64,000 bases of DNA from CAVRQM01 sp965246915. Lineage in GTDB: Bacteria > Pseudomonadota > Alphaproteobacteria > Acetobacterales > Acetobacteraceae. The translations under genes were made by a program, and so were the position numbers. The stretch covers positions 124,001-188,000 of the forward strand of contig CBDFGB010000011.1 in assembly GCA_965246915.1 (NCBI GenBank). Reading direction: 5' to 3'. Of the stretch, positions 47,115 to 56,045 are shown one piece after another. Within the stretch, counting starts at the first letter, position 1. Each line of letters starts with the position of its first letter. The notes beneath the pieces are model-generated. The model did not search any database. It was given only the letters and a program-made list of their open reading frames with translations, and was not told the origin of the DNA.

Positions 47115-47860
47115 TCGTGCCGGCGCTCATCAGCCTCGAACAGGTCGCCAAATCCTTCGGCGCCATCCGTGCGCTCGACGGCGTCTCGTTCCAGATCGGC
47201 GCCGGGGAAACGGTGGGGCTGATGGGCGACAACGGAGCGGGCAAGTCCACCCTGGTGAAGATCCTGGCCGGCAATTACCGTCCGACAGCGGGCCAAGTCC
47301 GTCTCGATGGCGAGCCGGTCGCCTTCGCCAACCCGGGCCAGGCCCGCGAGCGCGGCATCGAGGTCGTCTATCAGGACCTTGCCCTGTGCAACAATCTCTC
47401 GGCCGCGGCCAACGTCTTCCTTGGCCGCGAGGCGATGCGCTGGCTCGGCCCGTTCCGCATCCTCGACCGGGCGGCGATGAACCGTCGCGCACGCACGCTC
47501 TTTCGCGAACTCGCCTCGGAGACGAGGCCACGCGATCTGGTGGTGCGCATGTCGGGCGGCCAGCGACAGGCCGTCGCCATCGCGCGCACGCGGCTGGCCG
47601 ATGCCAAGCTCATTCTGATGGACGAGCCCACCGCGGCGATCAGCGTGCGGCAGGTCGCCCAGGTGCTCAGCTTGATCGGACGCCTCAAGGAGCAGGGTCA
47701 CACCGTCATCCTCATCAGCCATCGGATGCCGGATGTGTTCGAGGTGTGCGACCGCGTCATCGTCATGCGGCGCGGCCACAAGGTCGCCGACAAGCCGATA
47801 CGCCAGACTTCGCCCGAGGAGATCACCGGCCTCATCACCGGAGCCATCCGTGATGCCTGA
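47111..47860 (+). CDS. CUT2 sugar ABC importer ATPase, single domain (FrcA-like)
   Basis: The 249-residue ATPase has one nucleotide-binding domain: Walker A GDNGAGKST, signature MSGGQRQAVAIARTRL, Walker B LILMDEPTAAIS, H-loop LISHRMPDV. FrcA-type importers use two copies of such a half-size ATPase, unlike the tandem ATPase encoded at 34780. GTG at 47111 overlaps the E2 stop by four bases. Direct fusion of transporter and dehydrogenase genes in one operon implies that the imported sugar is the source of the E1 substrate. Confidence 0.9.
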   Translation: MIVPALISLEQVAKSFGAIRALDGVSFQIGAGETVGLMGDNGAGKSTLVKILAGNYRPTAGQVRLDGEPVAFANPGQARERGIEVVYQDLALCNNLSAAANVFLGREAMRWLGPFRILDRAAMNRRARTLFRELASETRPRDLVVRMSGGQRQAVAIARTRLADAKLILMDEPTAAISVRQVAQVLSLIGRLKEQGHTVILISHRMPDVFEVCDRVIVMRRGHKVADKPIRQTSPEEITGLITGAIRDA

Positions 47861-48854
47861 TGCGCAGGTCACGCTCGACGAGCCTGCCGATGTCCGCCAG
47901 TCCGGCACGCTCGCGTCCCTACTGCGGAGTCAGGAACTCTGGATTACCGTGACGGTCCTAGTGATGGGTGCCGTCGTAAGCGTCATCGCACCGAATTTTG
48001 CCACCCGGGCCAACCTTGGCAACGTGCTACAGAACTTTTGCTTCATCGGCATCCTGGCCGTCGGCGCGACACCCATAATCATCACCGGCGGCATCGATAT
48101 CTCGATTGGCTCGCTCATGGGCCTGTGCGGTGTCGTGATGGGCTTGCTGCTCAACGCCGAGTGGTCACTGCCGGCCGCGATCCTGGCAACACTCGCGCTC
48201 GGCGCGGCGCTCGGAGCGGTCAACGGCATGCTGGTGGCGTTTGTTCGCCTGCCGCCGTTCCTGGTCACCCTCGGCACGCTGTCGATCTTTCGCAGCCTCG
48301 CATTGATCGTGTCGAACAACCAGGTCGTCTACACGCTCGGCCACGACGAGAACGCCGCGCTGTGGCTCGGTGGCGGCAAGACCCTGGGGCTTGCCAACGT
48401 TTTCTACGGTCTGGTCGCGGTCGCGGTGCTGCTCCAGGTGCTGCTCTCGCTGACGCGATGGGGTCGCTACGTGCAGGCGACCGGCGGCAACGAACGGGCG
48501 ACGCGGCTGAACGGCATCGGCGTCCGGGGCATCAAGGTCTCGGTCTACACGTTCGGCGGATTGATGGGCGGCGTGTGCGCCGTTTTTCTGGTCGGCTGGC
48601 TCGGCTCAGTAACGAACTCGCTGGGCCAGGGCGACGAGCTCCGCGTGATCGCCGGCGCGGTCATCGGCGGTGCCACGCTCGCCGGTGGCTACGGAACGGC
48701 ATACGGGGCCGCGATCGGCTCGTTGCTGATCGAGGAGATCCGCAACGCCTTGCTGCTCGCCGGAGTGACGCCGTTCTGGCAGGGCGCGTTCGTGGGTGGC
48801 TTCATCCTGCTCGCCATCACGTTGCAGCGGCTGCAGTCGCCTGACACCGAGTAA
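47853..48854 (+). CDS. CUT2 sugar ABC importer permease
   Basis: The 333-residue permease has the CUT2 motifs GATPIIITGGIDISIGSLMG, RLPPFLVTLGTLSIFRSLAL, NERATRLNGIGVRGIKVSVY and VIGGATLAGGYGTAYGAAIG, with 8-10 predicted helices after a soluble tail of about 25 residues. A single permease gene implies a homodimeric channel. It overlaps the ATPase gene by eight bases. Confidence 0.9.
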   Translation: MPDAQVTLDEPADVRQSGTLASLLRSQELWITVTVLVMGAVVSVIAPNFATRANLGNVLQNFCFIGILAVGATPIIITGGIDISIGSLMGLCGVVMGLLLNAEWSLPAAILATLALGAALGAVNGMLVAFVRLPPFLVTLGTLSIFRSLALIVSNNQVVYTLGHDENAALWLGGGKTLGLANVFYGLVAVAVLLQVLLSLTRWGRYVQATGGNERATRLNGIGVRGIKVSVYTFGGLMGGVCAVFLVGWLGSVTNSLGQGDELRVIAGAVIGGATLAGGYGTAYGAAIGSLLIEEIRNALLLAGVTPFWQGAFVGGFILLAITLQRLQSPDTE

Positions 48855-48917
48855 ACCGTCGAGGCTTTCAAGCACCCCGCGACGGGCATGACAGACCGAA
48901 CACAGGGAGAAACGAAT

Positions 48918-49919
48918 ATGAAGAACCTTATCCTGACCAGCTGCTCAGCGGCGCTCGCGGCAGGCCTCGCGGCGAGCGGCCCGGCGGCGGCTGAGGGCAA
49001 GCACTTCGCAATGGTGTTCCAGGTGCTGAACAATGCGTTCACCCCACCCTTGCAGCAGGGCTGCGAGGAAGCGGCGCGCAAGCTCGGCGACACCTGCACC
49101 TTCATAGGCCCCTCGGAGTACGACGAGGCCGCCGAGGTGCAGATGGCCCAAGACGTGATCCAGCGCGGCGTCGACGGATTGGCGGTCTCGGCGGCCAACC
49201 CGAAGGCAATGGTGCGCGCCCTGCGGCTTGCCAAGGAGCGTAACGTCCCAGTGGTCACGTTCAACTCGGACGTGCTGCCCGAGGACGAGGCGCTGCGGCT
49301 GACCTGGATCGGCACGGACAACTACTCGCTCGGCGCGCAACTGGCCAAGGAAGTGCAGAACCTCAAGCCGTCCGGCGGCACCGTGTGCATGCAATCCGGC
49401 GCCGCCGCGTCCATCAATCTCAATGACCGCGTGCAGGGCGCGCGCGACGTGCTGGGCGGCGGCACGCGCGACAAGCCGGTCGCGCGGCTTACCGGGCAGA
49501 ACGGCTGGACGGAGCCCTCTGGCTGCCCGGTCTACAACAACGACGACGTGCGCCTGGCGGTGCAACAATTCGCCGACGTGCTTGGCGCCAATCCCAAGCT
49601 CGACGCCTTCATCGCCGTGGGCGGCTGGGCGCAATACGCGCCGCAGGCCTACAAGCAGGCGGTCGACTCGCAACGCGCCCGGGTGGACGCCAAGGAGCTG
49701 GTGCTGTCGTTCGGGGACAATTTCGCGCCGCAGATGCCGCTCCTGAAGAACGGCTATAGTCATTTCAACATCGGTCAGCGCCCCTACGACATGGCCTATA
49801 CGGCGGTAAAGACCTTGCACGACGTGGTGACCACCGGCGCCAAGCCGGAGCCGCGCATCATCACTGGCCTGGAGGTATGTACGCCGGCGCAGGCCGACAC
49901 CTGCGGCAAGAGCCACTGA
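48918..49919 (+). CDS. Periplasmic sugar-binding protein of the FrcB type
   Basis: The 333-residue receptor has a signal peptide ending near AAAEG (residue 26). The periplasmic-binding fold shows HFAMVFQVLNNAFTPPLQQG, VIQRGVDGLAVSAANPKAMV, NVPVVTFNSDV and DAFIAVGGWAQYAPQAYKQA. Ligand identity is not evident; fructose, ribose-like sugars and polyols are all served by relatives. GGGAGA precedes the ATG at 48918. A 63-base gap to the permease is the largest spacer in the operon and could hold an mRNA-processing site that raises receptor expression. Confidence 0.9.
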   Translation: MKNLILTSCSAALAAGLAASGPAAAEGKHFAMVFQVLNNAFTPPLQQGCEEAARKLGDTCTFIGPSEYDEAAEVQMAQDVIQRGVDGLAVSAANPKAMVRALRLAKERNVPVVTFNSDVLPEDEALRLTWIGTDNYSLGAQLAKEVQNLKPSGGTVCMQSGAAASINLNDRVQGARDVLGGGTRDKPVARLTGQNGWTEPSGCPVYNNDDVRLAVQQFADVLGANPKLDAFIAVGGWAQYAPQAYKQAVDSQRARVDAKELVLSFGDNFAPQMPLLKNGYSHFNIGQRPYDMAYTAVKTLHDVVTTGAKPEPRIITGLEVCTPAQADTCGKSH

Positions 49920-49921
49920 CA

Positions 49922-50995
49922 TTGCCGAAAGACGAACGCCGCCTGCGGATTGGCGTGCTCGGCTGCGGGCCGATCGCGCAGGCGGCGCACTTCGAGAGCT
50001 GTGCCAAAGCCCGCAACGCGGAGCTGCACGCGATCTGCGACGTGGCGCCCGATCTGGTCGAACGCATGCGCTGCATTCACGTACCGACACGCGCCTTTAC
50101 CGACTACGACACGATGCTGGCCGATCCGGAGCTGGAGGCGGTGATCGTGGCGACCGCCGACGCGCACCACGTCACTGTAGCCAGGCGCGCTCTGGAGGCC
50201 GGCAAGCATGTGCTGTGCGAGAAGCCACTCGCGACGTCCGTGGAAGACGCGGAGGCGCTGGCGGCCGCAGTCGCGCAAAGCGGGAGGGTGCTGCAGGTGG
50301 CACACATGCGCCGCTTCGATCCAGGTATCGAGGCGGCGCATGACTTCATCGCGCGAGAGATGGGCGGGGTCATCGGCTACAAGGGCTGGTATTGTGACAG
50401 CACGCATCGCTATACGATGACCGACGCACTGCAGCCGCTGATGGTAAGGAGCCCGCAGAGCCTGCGGCCGTCGGGCGACCCGAAGGCCGATCGTCAACGC
50501 TATCTGATGCTCGCGCACGGCAGCCACCTGTTCGATCTGGCGCGCCACCTGGCCGGCGAGATCACCGCGGTTCGGGCGCGACACAGCGACCGCTTCGGCG
50601 TCCATTGTTGGTTCATCGAGACCGAGTTCGCCTCCGGTTGCCTCGGGCAGCTGGATCTCACGATCCCAGTTCGGATGGGGTGGCACGAGGGAGTGCAGAT
50701 CTACGGTCAGTATGGCAGCGTGGTCGCGACGATCCACAGCCCATGGTATTTCCGCGCCAGCGACGTCGAACTATTTTCGGAACGGGACACGACGTTTCGT
50801 CGTCCACTTGGCGCTGATGGCCATCACTATCGACGCCAGGTCGAGGGATTCGCGAGCGTGATCCTCGATGGCGCGCCGATGCGGGGGGCCGATATCAGCG
50901 ACGGGCTTGCGTCCGTTCGCGCGATGGCGGCCGTCGGCCTATCCGCCCGCGAGAACAGGAGCGTGCGGCTGGCCGATATCCAGGGCGTAATATGA
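49922..50995 (+). CDS. Gfo/Idh/MocA-family NAD(P)-dependent sugar dehydrogenase
   Basis: The 357-residue oxidoreductase has the Rossmann fold at its start (IGVLGCGPIAQAAH, about residues 10-23). The family motif CEKPLATSVEDAEALAAA contains the EKP Lys-Pro near residue 97. A C-terminal substrate domain follows, with HGSHLFDLARHLAG near residue 200. Relatives oxidise inositols, sugars or aminosugars. The TTG start at 49922 begins two bases after the receptor stop and has no better alternative; the family N-terminus follows at once. It overlaps the isomerase by four bases. Confidence 0.88.
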   Translation: MPKDERRLRIGVLGCGPIAQAAHFESCAKARNAELHAICDVAPDLVERMRCIHVPTRAFTDYDTMLADPELEAVIVATADAHHVTVARRALEAGKHVLCEKPLATSVEDAEALAAAVAQSGRVLQVAHMRRFDPGIEAAHDFIAREMGGVIGYKGWYCDSTHRYTMTDALQPLMVRSPQSLRPSGDPKADRQRYLMLAHGSHLFDLARHLAGEITAVRARHSDRFGVHCWFIETEFASGCLGQLDLTIPVRMGWHEGVQIYGQYGSVVATIHSPWYFRASDVELFSERDTTFRRPLGADGHHYRRQVEGFASVILDGAPMRGADISDGLASVRAMAAVGLSARENRSVRLADIQGVI

Positions 50996-51834
50996 GCCGG
51001 CTTGGCATCTTCGCGCGGACGTTTGCGGGCACGGAGCCGCGCGCCGTGCTGGCGGCGGTACGATCCGCGCGATACGATTGCGTTCAATTCAATTTCGCCT
51101 GTGCCGGACTCGATGCGGTGCCGCGTGAGGTGCCGGAGCATGTCGCACGTGCGGTCGTTGCGGCCGCGCACGAGGTGGACGTGCGGATCGTCGCACTGTC
51201 GGGCACGACCAACCTAATCCATCCCGATCCAACGGTTCGCGCCGACGGCCGGGCGCGGCTCGCCTGCGTGATTGCCGCGGCCGCCGACTGCGGCGTCGGT
51301 TTGGTCACCTTGTGCACCGGGTCGCGCGATCCGCAGGATCAGTGGCGGGCGCATCCGGACAACGCGAGTGCGGCGGCATGGCGCGACCTGTTGATCGAGA
51401 TGCGGGCAGCGTTAGAGGTGGCGGAGCGGCACGACATCGTGCTGGGCGTCGAGCCCGAAGCCGGCAACGTCGTCTCGTCCGCCCATCTGGCGCGAACGCT
51501 GATTGACGAGCTGGGCTCGGCCCGTGTCCGCGTAGTGCTCGATCCCGCCAATCTGGTGGACGGCCAGCCGGTCGAGCGGGCGCAGGCCACTATCGCCGAC
51601 GCCGTGAATTCGCTCGCGGGATCGATTGTGTTGGCGCACGCGAAGGACCGGAACGAGGCTGGCATTCCGGTGGCGCCCGGGCAGGGCATCGTCGACTTTG
51701 AGGCATTCTTTGCCGCACTGGATCGGGTTGGGTATGCAGGACCCGTGGTGGCGCACGGGTTTTCCGCCGCCGAGGCGCCGGCGGTCCGTACGTTCTTGAA
51801 ACAGACCGCCGAGCGCGCCGGCTTGCACTCGTGA
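50992..51834 (+). CDS. Sugar phosphate isomerase/epimerase (AP-endonuclease-2-fold TIM barrel)
   Basis: The 280-residue TIM barrel shows the metal-binding positions expected of the family: Glu in LGVEPEAGNVVSS, Asp in VVLDPANLVDG, and His in LAHAKDRNEAG. Its C-terminus is GYAGPVVAHGFSAAEAPAV. Relatives isomerise or epimerise inosose, tagatose or hydroxypyruvate-type compounds, and the exact reaction is unknown. It is tightly coupled with the Gfo/Idh dehydrogenase, as in inositol and aminosugar pathways. Confidence 0.85.
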   Translation: MSRLGIFARTFAGTEPRAVLAAVRSARYDCVQFNFACAGLDAVPREVPEHVARAVVAAAHEVDVRIVALSGTTNLIHPDPTVRADGRARLACVIAAAADCGVGLVTLCTGSRDPQDQWRAHPDNASAAAWRDLLIEMRAALEVAERHDIVLGVEPEAGNVVSSAHLARTLIDELGSARVRVVLDPANLVDGQPVERAQATIADAVNSLAGSIVLAHAKDRNEAGIPVAPGQGIVDFEAFFAALDRVGYAGPVVAHGFSAAEAPAVRTFLKQTAERAGLHS

Positions 51835-52799
51835 GGAGCGAACCGCTCGCGCTCGGCGTCGACATCGGCGGCACCGAAATTCGTTTGGCGCTGCTCGACG
51901 GGGCCGGCGAGATCGTAACCTTTCGCCGCACGCCCACCGATGCGGATGGCGGACCCGCCGCCGTCATCCGCCAGATCACGGGCCTGTTCGAGACGCTCGA
52001 TCCGGCGGACCGGGACGCGGTGGTCGGCGTCGGTGCCGGGGTTCCCGGGCCGCTCGATGCCGAGCGCGGACTGGTCTATGTGGCGCCGGCGCTCAAGGGC
52101 TGGGCCGACGTTCCATTCGCCGCCGATCTGGCCCTGGCGATCTCTCGGCCGGTGCACATCGAGAACGACGCGCATGCGGCCGCCCTCGGCGAGTGGCGCT
52201 TCGGCGCGGGGCGCGAGGCCCGCCACATGGTCTACGTCACCGTCAGCACCGGCATCGGTGGCGGCGTGATCGCCGACGGCCGGCTGTTGCGCGGCGCGAA
52301 CGGACTGGCCACTTTGTTCGGGCACATGACCGTGGCCGAGACGTCGCACCCATGTTTCTGCGGCGCGATCGGCTGCTGGGAGGCGGTGGCATCTGGATCG
52401 GCGATGGCCTGGCTGGCGGCCGACGAGATTGCGCGGGCACCCGGCTCGGCGCTGGCCGAAGCCGCCAGGGCCGGCGCCGTGACCGCGCTCACGGTGTTTC
52501 AGGCCGCGGCTGCGGGCGATGAGGCGGCCGTCGGCCTGGTGGCGCGCGAGGCGGAATATCTGGCACGAGGTATAGTCAACCTGCTGCACCTGTTTTCGCC
52601 CGAAATGATCGTCATGGGCGGCGGGGTCTGCCGCAACCTGCCGATGATGGCCGAGGCTATTGGCGCGCACGTGCAAAGCCGGGCGCTTCCGCCCTACCGC
52701 CATGTCCCGATCGTCGCCGCAGCCTTGGGCGACATGTCAGGCGTGGTCGGGGCAGCCAGCCTCGTGGCGCTTTCGATGTCGCCTTCATCGGCGAGGTGA
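51831..52799 (+). CDS. ROK-family sugar kinase with altered sugar-binding motif
   Basis: The 322-residue protein has the phosphate loop DIGGTEIRLALLD (about residues 10-22), catalytic Asp in HIENDAHAAALGEW, and the Zn motif CFCGAIGCWEAV. The usual GEIGHM element reads TLFGHMTV: the Glu that contacts a sugar hydroxyl is replaced by Leu while the Zn-binding His is kept. An ATP-dependent kinase with non-standard sugar specificity is likely; loss of kinase activity is possible. GTG at 51831 overlaps the isomerase stop by four bases. It is the last gene of the operon. Confidence 0.87.
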   Translation: MRSEPLALGVDIGGTEIRLALLDGAGEIVTFRRTPTDADGGPAAVIRQITGLFETLDPADRDAVVGVGAGVPGPLDAERGLVYVAPALKGWADVPFAADLALAISRPVHIENDAHAAALGEWRFGAGREARHMVYVTVSTGIGGGVIADGRLLRGANGLATLFGHMTVAETSHPCFCGAIGCWEAVASGSAMAWLAADEIARAPGSALAEAARAGAVTALTVFQAAAAGDEAAVGLVAREAEYLARGIVNLLHLFSPEMIVMGGGVCRNLPMMAEAIGAHVQSRALPPYRHVPIVAAALGDMSGVVGAASLVALSMSPSSAR

Positions 52800-53052
52800 T
52801 CGGTCAAGCCGGGGCTCCGCTCGAGCCGATTTCGAAGCGTCGAAAGAAGAGACCAGTAGCCGGACAACCGGAACCAAGTGGTGGACCCGGACAACGACCA
52901 GCGACGCCCAAACGGGACCGCCGAAGAAGCGCAACGGACCAGCCGAGCGATTTCTTGGGGCGCACATCTTCGAAGGCGTCTGGGCTGAACACGCTGTCGA
53001 GCACAAACTCATCAAGCTCCCGTCCTCTTGACGGCTCGGAAATTTTCGCCGA

Positions 53053-53066
53053 CTTTAACGTCAAAG
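53053..53066 (+). promoter_or_regulatory. Candidate LacI-family operator before the RraA-like gene
   Basis: CTTTAACGTCAAAG is palindromic at 12 of 14 positions with the central CG typical of LacI-family sites. It lies 25 bases after the start of a TTGACG -35-like element (53028) and 13 bases before the RraA-like start. The following AAGAACG is shared with the site at 53819. Confidence 0.6.
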
Positions 53067-53079
53067 AACGGTGGATATC

Positions 53080-53736
53080 ATGTTGAATTTCGAGTCTATA
53101 TCGAAAGAACTATATTCGGCCGTGCTGTCCGACGTCATGGACGAGTTCGATCTTGTCGATCAGGCGATGCGGCCGTTCGTCAGGCCTGTCGACGACCGAC
53201 TTGTCCTGATGGGACGAGCGCGGACCGGGCTGTTTGCGCCGACGTATGGGGTACGGGCGGGCGAGAATCCGTACGAGGTGGAGATCGCCCTGTTGGACGA
53301 TCTGAAGCCCAACGATGTCGCCGTGCTCGCGTGCGGCGGCCCGACGAACCGGATCGCCCCTTGGGGCGAGTTGTTGACGACGGCTGCGCGCGCGCGGGGT
53401 GCGGTGGGGTGTGTCACCGATGGCCTCGTCCGCGACCTGCGCCACATCACGCAACTTCAGTTCCCCGTGTTCCATGGCGGCATCGGGCCGCTCGACAGCC
53501 GGGGGCGTGCCCGCATGATTGAGATGGACACCCCCGTCGAATGCGGCGGAGTTCGGATCAGGTCAGGCGATATCGTATTCGGCGATATCGACGGTGTTGT
53601 CGTGATTCCACAGGACCGGGCCGAAGCCATCATCGAACGGGCCTGCAGCAAAGCCAAGAGCGAGAGCCACACACGGGCAGAGCTGAAGCAGGGTCGATTG
53701 CTGCGGGAAGTGTATGAGAAGTACGGCGTGCTGTGA
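53080..53736 (+). CDS. RraA-like aldolase/demethylmenaquinone-methyltransferase-family protein
   Basis: The 218-residue protein is RraA-like: LSDVMDEFDLVDQAMRPF opening, GARAxG-type core, GCVTDGLVRDLRHITQLQFP with the DG-x2-RD motif that binds metal and substrate in HMG/CHA aldolases, and DIVFGDIDGVVVIPQDRAEA near the end. Such proteins cleave or decarboxylate oxoacids such as 4-hydroxy-4-methyl-2-oxoglutarate, while true RraA inhibits RNase E. The intact aldolase motif favours an enzyme. ATG 53080 is preferred to the in-frame GTG 53071, which has poorer spacing from an operator that ends at 53066. It is followed by the importer operon after 110 bases. Confidence 0.85.
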   Translation: MLNFESISKELYSAVLSDVMDEFDLVDQAMRPFVRPVDDRLVLMGRARTGLFAPTYGVRAGENPYEVEIALLDDLKPNDVAVLACGGPTNRIAPWGELLTTAARARGAVGCVTDGLVRDLRHITQLQFPVFHGGIGPLDSRGRARMIEMDTPVECGGVRIRSGDIVFGDIDGVVVIPQDRAEAIIERACSKAKSESHTRAELKQGRLLREVYEKYGVL

Positions 53737-53818
53737 ATTTGGCCGCGCGGTGGCAGCGCCGGTGACGTTCGACTGGCACCAACAAAGAGGTTGACACGCA
53801 CTGTGGCTACGCCCAAAC

Positions 53819-53832
53819 CTTAAACGATAAAG
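53819..53832 (+). promoter_or_regulatory. Candidate LacI-family operator before the binding-protein gene
   Basis: CTTAAACGATAAAG matches the site at 53053 in 11 of 14 positions, and both are followed by AACG. It begins 28 bases after a perfect TTGACA (53791-53796), so a repressor bound here would cover the promoter or transcription start of the importer operon. Confidence 0.55.
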
Positions 53833-53846
53833 AACGCAGGGGGTCG

Positions 53847-54962
53847 ATGATGTCTGAGCCCAAAGATCGCGTTGTGACCTCGCGACGGGACGCCTTGAAA
53901 GCCGTATCGTATCTAGGCGCAATCGCGGCTGCGTCGACCGTGGCGTTGCCCGCCCGTGCGGCGTCCGAGGAGATCACGATCTATACCTGGGAAACATACC
54001 AGGACGACGACTGGCTCAAGGAATGGACCGCCAAGTCGGGCGTCAAGGTGAACGCAATCCGTACCGGAGCAACCGACGAAACCTACGCGAAGCTCCGCTC
54101 CGGCGCGGTCGAGGCGGATATCGTCTATTTTGACATCGGCTCCATTCCGCGCTTCGCGGACGCGAAACTCATCGCGCCGATTGATGCCACGAGAGTCGCC
54201 AATATCTCGAACATCACGAGCGGACTGAACTGGCGCGATCGATGCACCGTGGGCGACAAGCTCATGGCTATTCCTTACAACTGGGGCACCCAGCCCTTGA
54301 TGTTCAATGCCTCGGTGGTCCAGCCCAAGCCCGATTCCTGGGCCGTGCTTTGGGACGAGAAGTTCGCGGGCAAGGTGAATATTCCCGATGCGTCGGACAT
54401 CGTTCTGCCGATGGTGGCGCTCTATGCCGGGGTCAAGGACCCATACAACCTGAGCGATGCCGACTTCAAAAAGGTCGCCGATGCGTTGCGAAAGCTCCGG
54501 CCGCAGTTGCGCACGATCGCGCGCGGGTTCGACGACGCGGTCGCCATTTACGCTTCGGGCGATGCCGAACTGGGATATTGCCAGAACATCACCGAGGTCT
54601 TCGAGCTGCAGAAGCAGAAAAAGCCGTTCGATTTCAGCTTTCCAAAGGAAGGCACGCCGACCTGGATCGATTGCTCCATTCTCACACCGCGAGGTGCCGG
54701 GCGTCAGGTTGTCTACGACTTCATCAACGACAATCTGACCACGTCCTGGCAGGCGCGCTTCATCAAGACATCCTTGAACAACGGCGTGCTGAGTGCGGCC
54801 GCCGCCAAGGCGGCAGGGCTGTCCAACGAGTTGCTCGCCAAGACGAATATCCTCGATCAGGAGCAGCCGGGGTTTTGGACCCGGATGTCGCTCCTGCAAA
54901 ATCCAGAGAACATCGATCGCCGGCTGGAGATGTGGAACGCTTTCAAAGCTGGAACCCTCTGA
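53847..54962 (+). CDS. Periplasmic binding protein of a PotD-like ABC importer
   Basis: The 371-residue receptor has a twin-arginine-like signal peptide (SRRDALKAVSYLGAIAAAS, cleavage near ARAAS at about 40). The mature N-terminus is ITIYTWETYQDDDWLKEWTA. ETYAKLRSGAVEADIVYFD, AIPYNWGTQPLMFNASVV and DDAVAIYASGDAELGYCQNI follow the PotD/PotF pattern. Known relatives bind spermidine, putrescine or related cations. The neighbouring sugar-oxidising genes make a non-polyamine ligand plausible. It begins the importer operon 110 bases after the RraA-like gene. Confidence 0.88.
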   Translation: MMSEPKDRVVTSRRDALKAVSYLGAIAAASTVALPARAASEEITIYTWETYQDDDWLKEWTAKSGVKVNAIRTGATDETYAKLRSGAVEADIVYFDIGSIPRFADAKLIAPIDATRVANISNITSGLNWRDRCTVGDKLMAIPYNWGTQPLMFNASVVQPKPDSWAVLWDEKFAGKVNIPDASDIVLPMVALYAGVKDPYNLSDADFKKVADALRKLRPQLRTIARGFDDAVAIYASGDAELGYCQNITEVFELQKQKKPFDFSFPKEGTPTWIDCSILTPRGAGRQVVYDFINDNLTTSWQARFIKTSLNNGVLSAAAAKAAGLSNELLAKTNILDQEQPGFWTRMSLLQNPENIDRRLEMWNAFKAGTL

Positions 54963-54977
54963 TCGGAGGATCTTCGC

Positions 54978-56025
<1,048 letters not shown>

Positions 56026-56045
<20 letters not shown>

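Noticed and set aside
45599..47908. A minus-strand frame of 769 codons opposite the E1beta/E2/ATPase genes
   Set aside because: All real motifs are on the plus strand; the minus reading has no domain and a composition typical of antisense shadows.
52800..53052. Short frames between the ROK kinase and the RraA-like gene
   Set aside because: No ribosome-binding site, no domain, and frames overlap each other on both strands; the region is better read as a spacer with a promoter.
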